Assembly (NCBI GenBank): GCA_000697665.1 | Contig: KL197710.1 | Coordinates: forward strand, 753,425 to 817,424 | Source of the DNA: Jaapia argillacea MUCL 33604 | Taxonomy: Eukaryota; Basidiomycota; Agaricomycetes; Jaapiales; Jaapiaceae | DNA: 64,000 nt | Direction of reading: 5' to 3' | Part shown: positions 21,338 through 31,162 of the stretch, piece after piece | Layout: each line of letters starts with the position of its first letter | Numbering within the stretch: the first letter of the stretch is position 1 | The notes under the pieces: model-generated | What the model saw: only the letters and a program-made list of their open reading frames with translations | Databases searched by the model: none | Told to the model about the DNA's origin: nothing | Made by a program: the position numbers and the translations under genes

Positions 21338-24309
21338 ATGGCCAATCTTTCGCGAGCGAAGGCAAAGTCTGCGTGAGTTTCAGTACTCCAAGCACTTCAT
21401 CGTCGTGCTAAAGTTAAGGCCATTATTAGCTTCAAGAAGGCAAAATGTATAGCGCCTCTCCATACGGCAGGACCAGTTGCAGCCACTGTAGATGGCAGTC
21501 GACTGGTAACTTGTGTTGGAGAGGAGGCCGTTTTAACGGAAGTGAATTCTGGGACTGAGATATGTCGATTTTCTAGTGTGAGTCCGACTCCAATACGAGG
21601 ATTGATTTTGTATGACCAAATGACTTTCATAGGACACGGAATCCATCACCACGTTGTGCGTATCACCCTCGTCGAAACACCTACTAGTGTTTACCAACTC
21701 TTTGTCACTCCGTGTCTACGAAATACCTTCGCTCTCGCAACCCCTCTCTAAGCCTGTGTACCCTATCCGAACGATATCACGAGCCCACGACTCTCCCGTC
21801 CACGTCTGCCGAACGGACCCTACCTCAACATACTTGGCTTCTGGGTCCGCTGACGGTGTAGTGAAGGTATGGGATTTTGTTCGAGGATACGTGACACATG
21901 TTTTCAAAGGTCACGGAGGAGTCGTCAGCGCCCTGTTGTTCAACTACCCTCGCGACCCAGCCGCTATGGTGTATGATCCCAAAATGCAACTCATCACTGC
22001 GTCCGTCGACACTCGTATCAGGATCTTCGATTTGTCCGCTGCGGCAGATGCGGCGAAGACTGGTGCAGGAGCGAAACCTGAAGCTGTCTTGGAAGGACAC
22101 GTCTCGGTGCCAAGAGGGTTGGACGTTTCACCTGATGGCAGGTGGCTGATCAGCGGAGGCAGGGACGCGGTAGTTTTGGTCTGGGATCTTGCTGTTACAA
22201 AATCCCGGAGTGCAAAAGCTAAGGGTAAAGGAAAGGAGAAGGAGGTCGGACCCACGTTGGTCAAGACCATACCTATTCTGGAGCGGGTGGAGGCTGTTGG
22301 TTTATTGCAAGACGGTCAGACTGTGGGAAGTAGCTCGGGGTCGAGAAATCTGAGATTCTATACGGCTGGAGAGAAAGGTGTTGTCAAGGTTTGGGACGAA
22401 GGTGATGGGAGCGTTCTCTTCACACTTGGGAAAGAGATTGAGAAAGGGGATGAAGAGCTGGAAGAGCAAAGGCAAATAGTCAACGCTATGTACGCCCCTC
22501 AATCGTCACCTCTTTCCCCTTTCCCCCCACTGATCGTTGGTATTTCAGTTACCTCCCCCTTTCATCTACCCTCCTCACCATCCACGCCGACCAAAATATC
22601 CTCTTCCACAATCTCGACTCCCGAACACTTTCCCGACAGCTTATCGGCTTTAATGACGAGGTCATCGACTCCACATTCCTCTCCTCCACATCCAATGACA
22701 CACATCTGGCACTGGCAACCAACTCTTCGCTCATCCGAGTATACAATACTTCCACCCTCGATACCCGTCTTCTCGAAGGACACTCTGAGATTGTCCTTTG
22801 TCTTGACAAGAGTTCTGATGGCAAAGTGTTGGTTAGCGGCAGCAAAGATCGGTCAATCCGGATTTGGGCCCCTCGGTCATCTGATGATGATGCTGGGTGG
22901 GGATGGGGCTGCGTAGGGATATGTGAAGGACATGCCGAGAGTGTTGGTGCCATCGCTCTCTCCCGCAAACAAACAGAAGGTGGGGCATTGGAGTTTATGT
23001 TTTCTGGGAGTCAAGATCGGACTATCAAGATGTGGGACGTATCCGATGTTCCGATCGCCGCTTCTGAAGAAGGGGAGTCGACGAAATGCAAAAGCTTGTA
23101 TACACAAAAGGCTCATGACAAGGACATCAATTCTCTTGACATCTCACCAAACGACCAACTCCTCGCATCAGGTTCACAAGACCGAACCGCCAAAATATTC
23201 TCCATCACCTATTCCTCCTCCCCCACCCAAAAAAAAGGCACGATCAAACTAGTTGCTACGTTGACTGGACATAAAAGGGGTGTATGGTCAGTGAAGTTTA
23301 GTCCGAGTGAGAGGGTGTTGGCTAGTGGGAGTGGGGATAAGACTGTTAGGATTTGGAGTTTGGAGGATTGGAGTTGTTTGAGGACTTTGGAGGGGCATGG
23401 GGGAGCTGTTTTGAGGGTGGGTTGGTTGAGTGGGGAGGGAGTGGGGCAGGTTGTTAGTGCTGGTGGGGATGGGTTGGTGAAGGTTTGGGAGGGGAGGGAG
23501 GAGGGGTGTGCGTGTACGTTGGATGGGCATGAAGATAAGGTGGGTTTTCTATCGCTTTTTCGTGGTTTGAGAGTTTTTTGACTTGGGTGGGGGTAGGTTT
23601 GGGCACTCGCGATTAGTAAGGACCAGAAGACTGTTGTGTCTGGCGCTGCGGATTCGCTTGTCAACTTTTGGGAGGACTGTACGGAAGAGCAAGAGGTGGA
23701 GAAGGAGAACAAGAGAGCTGAGATGGTGCTAAAGTGCGTTTCCGACTTTTACAACTAGGTTTTAATGGGTATTGACGAGTCTTTGATAGAGAACAAGATT
23801 TCTTGAATTATCTATCGCTTCATGATTATAAATCGGCGATTTCATTGGCGCTCGCCATGGAGCAACCCGGTCGATTACTCTCCCTCTTCCGCGAACTCTC
23901 CTCGTCCGACCCCGTTGATTCGGCGCCGACGGTAGATCAAGTGATCCGAACATTGTCGAAGAAGGATTTAGTGAAGTTGATGAGGTATGTTCGGGATTGG
24001 AATACGAATGCTAGGAATGCGGGGGTTGGGCAGGGGGTCCTTTATGCTGTTGTTAGGATGTGGGGGGTGCGTGAGTTGGTTGAGGCTTTTAGCGTCCCTG
24101 CCGGTGGTGGGGAAGGGGAAGGGGAAATGAAAGGGAAGGGGAGGGGGGAGGGGTTGAAGGAGTTGGTGGAGGGTTTGATACCTTATACGGAAAGACACTT
24201 GGCGAGGATGGAGAGATTGGTGAAGGAGAGTTATGTGGTTGATTACGTGCTTGGGGAGATGGATGGGGGGATATTTGAGGAGGATGAGGAGATGGATGTT
24301 GGTGAGTGA
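21338..24309 (+). CDS. UTP13: U3 snoRNP WD40 protein UTP13 (TBL3 homologue)
   Basis: A nucleolar component of the small-subunit processome (UTP-B complex) needed for 18S rRNA maturation. The start [11 protein letters not shown] is spliced to [36 protein letters not shown], the usual UTP13 opening. About twelve WD repeats follow, among them [90 protein letters not shown] and [15 protein letters not shown]. The last part ([36 protein letters not shown] ... [23 protein letters not shown]) is the conserved UTP13 C-terminal helical domain. The length of about 900 residues fits the family. A Lys/Gly linker [11 protein letters not shown] interrupts one blade. Six or so exons; the stop is TGA at 24307-24309. 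Codon usage shifts sharply towards G/T-rich codons after about 23280. Confidence 0.93.
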
Positions 24310-24560
24310 GTGAGTGGGGTGGGGAAGAAAAGTATGTTATCTTGATTGTTGTTTGTATTACTCTATCAAGGTGTTGTATAACGATGCGACTCTGAGTGGC
24401 TGATCAGCGTGCGTTTAGGAGATTTTCATGCTACAAGTAAGTACGACTCGAGTCTGGTGTTACGCTTGGGTATCAATACAAGATAGAGTCGGGTGGATAG
24501 TGTCAACGGGATATAGGGAAGTAAGTCATGGTACAGTTGGTGTTCCACAGTCCGTTCAAA

Positions 24561-25480
24561 TTAGAGACGAGCGACTCTCCCCAACCTAACCCCTTCGACA
24601 CCATTGAAGACGACGACCCACTCGTCCTCCTTCAAGTCTTGTGTTCGGATTTCAGCATCGTCTGCTTCGAAAATCTTTCCCTGTTCCAAAAAATATCTTC
24701 TCATGACGCCTGGTAGACAACCTGTGGAAGTGGTGGAAGGAGTGACCCAGCGATTATTTCGGAAGAGTGCGATGTTTCGGATGGAGGATTCCATTAGGAG
24801 GTTGGAGGGTGTGTAGAGAATGACGTCCATATCAATGGGGCTCCCATTTGGTGAGCCTTTCCCCGCTGAGGACGAGGAGGAGGTGACGGAAGCGCTGGAA
24901 GTGGTCAACCTGGGTAGCCCAGCCCTTGATCTTGCATCGTCATAGTGGCGCCTATTTGTAGTTTTTGTTTGGGTGAATATGGAGGGGGGAGTGGGTTGAG
25001 TATCGAGGTAGAGTTGGACGTAGGGGGAATAGGGGGAGGGATCTGAGGTGAGGGGGATGAAAGTGAAGAGGGGAGAGGTGGATGGGTGCGAGGTGGGGCT
25101 GATCTGACGGGTTTTGGAGGCTGTGGCTGAGAGGACTCCTGATTGGGAGAGCAGCACGCGGATCTAGGTTAGGGTCAGTACGGGTGGGTGTGAGCAGGGC
25201 GGATAAATACCTTGAAGGGAGTGGCTCTGTCTGAGTCGATAAACTCTGAAATGGCACGCTCACATTCGAGATCGAGATCGTCCATCGTCAGACTCCGCTT
25301 TGCATCGTCCCAACCATGTCGCTCCGCCGCATCCCTGAGTCTATCGAGGTGGTACTGTAGAAACCAGTAGCACGACCCGTCGACAATGTGCTCAGGGTCG
25401 AAGCGCGTTGATGTGATGAGATTCAGGTCCATCAGTCGTTGCCCCGCTGTGGTTAGGGTTCGCTGATGTAAGGGAGTCAT
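24561..25480 (-). CDS. ABZ2: Aminodeoxychorismate lyase-like protein (class IV PLP enzyme, folate synthesis)
   Basis: A fold-type IV PLP protein of the fungal Abz2 group, which makes p-aminobenzoate from aminodeoxychorismate in the folate pathway. Exon 1 (ATG at 25480) gives MDLNLITSTRFDP and then SCYWFLQYHLDRLRDAA. After one intron (donor following ATPFK, acceptor CTAACCTAG) the frame resumes as IRVLLSQSGVLSATAS. The PLP-binding Lys is in FTQTKTTNRRHYDDARSRA, about residue 157. The cofactor-binding Glu lies in NLLMESSIRNIALF and the conserved TPSTTSTGCLPGVMRRYFLEQG closes the active site. The C-terminus ends VVVFNGVEGVRLGRVARL with a stop at 24561. About 288 residues. It diverges from the NBR1-like gene, sharing about 270 bases of promoter. 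A branched-chain aminotransferase is less likely because of the short N-terminal half. Confidence 0.85.
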
Positions 25481-25753
25481 TACATAATTGCCATGTGACT
25501 AGCCCCTGTCACGCGACTGTGGCGTTGGGCTTCATAAACTGCGGGGAACAGAGATACACCCGCTTGCGTCTCTGCCACTCTCCATTCTCACAACAACCTT
25601 TCTTATTCGCACTAGTCAGCGCACTGTATTGACTTGCTTATCGCCGTTTTGAACGACGCACAAGACTCTGTTGCTTATTGTTGACGCTGCCACCGCAGCC
25701 GACGACAAGAGACGCCCGGAACTGAATTGCTGTGTTGCAACCACCACTGCAAG
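25481..25753. promoter_or_regulatory. Shared divergent promoter, aminodeoxychorismate lyase-like gene (-) and NBR1-like gene (+)
   Basis: 273 bases separate the two start codons. The part nearest the + strand gene carries a CT/CA-rich leader around 25560-25610. No defined operator is recognised. Confidence 0.4.
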
Positions 25754-28700
25754 ATGTTCTACGTCAAGGCCACTTATCGAAACCAAACTCGCAAGTTCTC
25801 TTTCCCTGACTCCGCCTTTCCCTCCTACGACCAGCTGTACAACCAAGTAAGTCCCCCTATTACACTGCCTCCCACGTCCACTGCCCGTGCTCGCACCGAT
25901 AACCGCTTACTGACTCTGCATTCTGCAGTTGTACCGCGTCTTCCCAATAAGCCACTCCTACTACCTCTCCAAACTCCTCTTCTCTCCTTTCCCAGAATCT
26001 CGCATCCTAATCGGAATGGAATGCCACTCTTCAGACGAGTACGATAACTATGTTAGGCCGTTCAAGGGTAAATCTTGGCCCGGCGCTCTATTGAGGTTCG
26101 CAGTCTATGACGAGACTCCACACAAGTTGCCCAGCAACGGCAATGGTGTCGCCGAGTCTACCTCGAGTCAGAGCCGGATGTCGTTGGACTGGGATTTGGG
26201 CGGGAACGGAGGCAGTGCATATGGCAGTACGATCGATGTATCCGTTACCGGAAGCACCGCCAGTACATTAGTACCCCTCCCGAGGTTACCGACCCCTCCG
26301 CCGCCCATCATTTACTGTATCACTCCTCCCCAGATCCCATCCCCCATGGAAATCGACCACGCTTCACCGACCACTGCCATTCCTTCAATCACATGCGTTC
26401 CCGTAGCCCTCCCAACGGGTAACAATGATCACTCCATGTTCACCAACCTACAAAGTGGTTACGACGGGTTATCCGGAGAGACGTATCAGTCACGCCATAG
26501 CCCGCAGTTACTTGGCGGCCGTGACAGGCCCAGTTGTGGTCTCTCGTGGACTAGGATGGTGACTCCTCCGCAGCAGAGCCAAGCGCAGTCGCAGCAGGGT
26601 GTCGACGCGTCTAGGGCCGCGCAATCTTCAACTGCTGCGTCCGCTCCTCCTCTCATGCCTCAAGAAGCGCCTATCCCTCCACTCCCTTTCGTTCCCTCAT
26701 TCATCCCTCCTCCACCATCGTCTTCGCAGTCATCCACGCAGCCACCTCAAGTTGCGCAGTCCTCTACCTCGACGGCTTGTTGCCCCATATCGCGAGGCAG
26801 ACAGGATATGCAGAGTGTTTTGAACGAGTTTTTCAGAGATTTTGATAGAGTTATGAGTGAGACTTTTGGGCCTGACTATGCGCACGGTCGTACTGCTTCT
26901 ACTCCTACTCCACCTCAGCCTTCCGCTGCTGCTAGTAACGGTGGCACCTCCGGGACTGCGGAAGGAAGTCATGCGGCCTCCACGCAGGCACATGAGCCGC
27001 GCATCCCTGGGTCGTTCGTCGTGCCTTCCTCGCCCGTCGTCGAGGGCAATGGTCAACCTACTCAACAGGACACGACGGAGCCCGAGTTGGTGATACATAA
27101 TGGTGTGGTTTGTGATGCGTGCAACGAGATCATCATTGGTGTTAGACATAAATGTTTGGATTGTCGTGGTACGTTACCTCTCCTTCCCTCCCTCCGATCC
27201 TAACTGACCCGTCCCTTTCGATGTAGATTACGACCTCTGTACACAATGCATCTCCTCCGGTCGTGCTGAAGCCCATAACCCTTTCCATGAGTTCTTTGAC
27301 ATCGAGAAACCAGGAAGGGTAGTGGTGCATAATGTTTATAGTGGGGATGGTGAGAGGGACGGTAGGTGGGGTGGGCGTGGTCAGCGAGGTGGTCATCGTG
27401 GTTGGCATGGGAGAGGTGGTCATGGAAGGGGTGGTCATGGACATGGGAGTCGTGGAGGCTGGGGAAGACGTTATACTTCCCCTCCACCTCCTCCCACTCA
27501 AGATGACGTACAAGCGTCGACGCCCGATCCGGAACCTGAGCCTAATCCGTTTGCCAACTGGACCGTTGTGCATGATGCAAGATGTGATTTGTGCGATTCA
27601 GGTATCAAGGGTGATCGTTATGTGAGTTATCCTCCTTTCTAGGTGGGATTGGGAATGTTGGCGCTGATATTGTTGGATGTGTAGAAATGTTTGAACTGTC
27701 CGGATTACGACGTCTGTTCGCAATGCTTCACGTACGTTCTCCCTTGCTATGTTTGTGACATTGTTCGCTGATGACCGTCCCGGGCGATTGTAGTATCACT
27801 CCCGAGCAACATCCTCATCATGGCTTCGTCAAAGTCTCCAAGCCTAAGGTCTTGATCGTGAGTGTTGTTTCATCTGATTTGGATTGAAGGCAGGACTGAG
27901 GTAGTGATTTAGTTCCAGGATACGTTACGCCCCGAGACTCACCATGCGAGGTGCGATAGCTGTGGAAGGGATATCTATCGTGTTCGGTACAAGGTCAGCG
28001 TATCTCTCAAATCGTCCTTCTTCCCCATACTTATCGTTTGGTTTATAGTGCATGCATCCTGATTGCCCTGATTACGACCTCTGCCAAAACTGCGAGGCTC
28101 TCCCGATCCCCGTCCATCCGGCTAATCACCCCTTACTCAAGATGAAGACTGCTGATACCGTCATCCCCACTGTTTATCGTGTTGGTCAAAGGCAGTTGAT
28201 CCCCGAAAGGCCAATTTCACCACCTATCGCTACAGTCCAATATTCCTCCGTTCCTGCGCCCTTCAGTCCTGAATGGCAACCAGATGTTGTAGAGGGTGTT
28301 GTTTGTCACATCCCTTCTCCACCTGAACCTGTGACTGCTACTCCGTTCAGCGTTGGCGATTATTATGGGAATGGGGATTCGGAGAGGATGTCAACACCTA
28401 GGAGTTTTAGGTCTCCTTCGCCTCCTCCTCGACCTTCGACTAATTCGATTTTCGCGTCCCCGCCTTACATGGAGTCACCTGTAGTGGAGTTACCGGAGAG
28501 GTTGCCATCGCCCCCTCCGATGATAGCCTTACCCAGGACACCCAGGAGGTCGTACTCGCCTGAGACCCCTCCTCAGCATCACGTACCTTCGCCTATCTTA
28601 ACTCCCTCGCCTATGTTACCTTCCCCACCATCTCTTCCTCCGAGGTTATCCACTCCTCCGTCCCTGATGGTGCCAGAGTTCGCTTCTTGGGTGCCATTGC

Positions 28701-30579
28701 AACCTTCGACTGTGTATTATCACCCATCGGTAGCTTCTCCTTCGCCTCCCCCTTCTCACCCACCACCTGCACCTATCGTAATCCCAGATGATCTCTTACC
28801 CGAGACTTCTGATTCTAGGCCTAGGAGTCCTGGTGTTTTGGGATTTGAAGAGTTTGGCAGACATCATTGGACAAGACCATATGATAGCCCCGTGTCGTCT
28901 CCTAGTCCTAGGATGGCTGGTGATTATATGTTATTCAGGAATGACGAAGGGATGTTGGGACCGGTTTGTCCTACTTATCACCCGCCCATGACGGGTTACG
29001 ACTTTGCGCCCACCCCATCCGTTTGGCCTCCCAGCCCGCCGCCTCCACCTCCACCAGCACCCCCTGCACCTCGCGCAGATGCCACTTTCATGAGCAGCTT
29101 AGCCTTGGCTCGCGAAGCTGCTGTGGGCGTTGCCAGAGCCGTTAATGACAGGAACTCGAATTCAAACGCGGGCGATAGTAGGAGGTCGACTACACCATCT
29201 GTGTCGGTGACCATCGAGGACACCAACGGTTCGGTGACCAGTTCTGCTCCACCGAGGTTACCTTCGGAGCTGGGCAATGATTTGTATCACGAACTTTGGC
29301 CTGCCGTCGCGAACGAGTTGAAACATTTATTGCTTCCTCAGACGCAAGCCACTCCCCAGGTTCAGGTCCAGGGTCCCCCTCACATTGACACGGCTGTCGG
29401 TACTGCGCAGACTGTGGAAGGTACACCCCTCACTGAGATGCCTTCTGCTGTTACTGCGCAGACTTCCCAAAGCAAGGCATCGTCGATTATTGGTTCGGAT
29501 GTTCATATCGGATCGAATGTTACCATCGACTCTCCTCCGCTCGGCACCGAGCCTCTCCTGACTCGATCTGTCGATCCTCAAGCGACAGTGGACATGCTTG
29601 CTAGGCTCGCCAACACCCTCTCTGCGTTGCTATCCGCTTCTACCCCTCAAACTGAAGTGACCACCGTCAATGGAAACATTAATGGCGGTAGCACCTTGAG
29701 GAACACGAATGCCAATTCTACCAGGCCAACGTCTATCTTCTCCAACTTGTCTCAACCGAGGTCGGACGTGGCCCTTCGCGCTACGTTCCTCTCCGATAAT
29801 AACATTCCTGATGGACAAATCTTCCCACCTGGTGCCGAATTCGTGAAGTCATGGAGAATGGTGAATGATGGGGAGAGGGAATGGCCAGAGACTACCGAGA
29901 TGGTGTTTGTTGCGGGTCATAAATTGGGCACTGATGCTGCCGGCGTGGAGAAGTTTAGAGTTGGTCATGTCGCTGCTGGAGAGGAGATTAATGTGTACAC
30001 TAGTGATTTGAAGGTGAAGTTTCGTTTTCTTGGTGATGATAAACTATTCCTCATATATTTTCTTCTTCAGGCCCCTGAATATCCAGGCAAATATGTCAGC
30101 TACTGGAGGTTGAGTGATGGACAGGGCACACAGTTTGGTCAGAGCGTATGGGTTGAGTGAGTACACATTTTTCGATTTGAAAGTAACCACCGACTGAAAA
30201 TTGTCTTGCTAGTATCACCGTCGCCGAGCCTATTTCCCACACGGACAGTTCAAACAGCGATGACTCTTTGGCTTCGTCGTCTGTGATCATGCCTCACGCC
30301 GCCGCTTCGCGTGCCTCCGTTCCATCCGAGCAGATTACTGGCCTTCAAGCACCCTCTGGCCCTGCTTCCTCTTTCACCATCCCCTCGACTACAGCTGAGG
30401 AAGACGAGGAAGCACCTTCTGAGCATGGGTCGGACGCTGAATCGTCCGTTTCGTTGATCAGCGCACCGTCTTCTGAGGGATCCTCAGTCTGGGAGGATAC
30501 AAGGTCTCAGGGCTCTCCTGAGCAAGCTCGCGATATGGAGTATGTAGTGTTGTACGAAACTTCTTCTGAAGAGGAGTGA
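25754..30579 (+). CDS. NBR1: NBR1-like selective autophagy receptor (PB1, three ZZ fingers, FW domain)
   Basis: Domains run in the order known for NBR1 receptors, which link cargo to the forming autophagosome. The N-terminus (MFYVKATYRNQTRKFSFP ... ISHSYYLSKLLFSPFPESRILIGMECHSSDEYDNYVRPF) is a PB1 domain. A long Pro/Ser-rich stretch follows. Three ZZ zinc fingers come next: VCDACNEIIIGVRHKCLDC (27110 on), ARCDLCDSGIKGDRYKCLNC (near 27582) and ARCDSCGRDIYRVRYKCMHPDC (near 27949). Between the first two lies a Gly/Arg/His stretch coded at about 27361-27470. The FW domain (RATFLSDNNIPDGQIFPPGAEFVKSWRM ... KAPEYPGKYVSYWRLSD) follows at about 29780-30190, interrupted by a 57-base intron (30013-30069). 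The end is acidic and includes YVVL. The stop is TGA at 30577-30579. No UBA domain is seen. Assignment rests on domain order and motif matches. Confidence 0.9.
27361..27470 (+). repeat. Gly/Arg/His-rich coding repeat inside the NBR1-like gene
   Basis: A coding low-complexity stretch made of GGH, GRG, HGRG and HGHG units (such as GRGGHGRGGHGHGSRGG) between the first and second ZZ fingers. It resembles RGG boxes, which often bind RNA or promote condensation. The DNA shows near-repeats of GGTGGTCATGG. Confidence 0.7.
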
Positions 30580-31162
30580 GAACGTTCTTTTCTTGAGACT
30601 GTTATATGATCTTGCATTTTCTCCTCGCTCTTTCCTTGTATCAGTTCTAATTATTTCTGGTTCTTGACATACGGTCTGACATTCGTCACACTTTTCTGAA
30701 ATGACCCTGCGTACCCTGTATTCTATCCTGTACAACCAAAAATTGCTATCCAGTGAATTCGTGAATGTATCACTGGTCGGACTTGGATGCTATCTTCGGG
30801 TCCGAGTATCGAAAAATTTAGTCTCCTCACTACGACTAACCTCCCATCCGCGTCCGTCTCCCAATAACGGGGGTAGAGAGATGGTGCTAACAAAAGAATG
30901 AATGGTTTCATGTTCAAATCTCGGATGGGGCAATACAACAGTGCGGTACAAAGTAAAGTGGTAGGCGAGTACAATGCGGAAAGGAGCTGTGTGAGCACTG
31001 GCTAACAGAAGTTTGTATTAGAACAGAAAATCTCCGGACAATAATAACATTAGAGCATGGTCAAGATAAAGATATGTGTCACGGGTTAGGTGCATGCAAA
31101 GTCTGAAGTGGCAAGAGGGGGATGAAACTCCACTGATGCCGAATGATTCAGATGAACGGGGA
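30580..31162. other. Convergent intergenic region, nothing recognised
   Basis: About 580 bases between the 3' ends of the NBR1-like gene (+) and the RhoGEF gene (-). It is relatively AT-rich, as expected of two 3' UTRs and polyadenylation sites. Short frames on both strands show no family signal. I found no tRNA-like box B. Confidence 0.5.

Noticed and set aside
21298-21411. Alternative UTP13 start at ATG 21298
   Set aside because: Its frame does not continue into the [15 protein letters not shown] exon with the observed donor, whereas ATG 21338 does.
23209-23712. 167-codon minus-strand frame rich in Pro/Ser/Thr
   Set aside because: Explained by the G/T-rich coding strand of UTP13, which leaves few stops on the other strand.
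24301-24316. GTGAGTGAGTGAGTGG tandem after the UTP13 stop
   Set aside because: Only about four units; too short to be more than simple-sequence noise, though it resembles stacked splice donors.
30900-30945. GTTCAAATCTCGG resembling a tRNA TPsiC arm
   Set aside because: No matching acceptor stem, D-arm or box A at the right distance on either strand.
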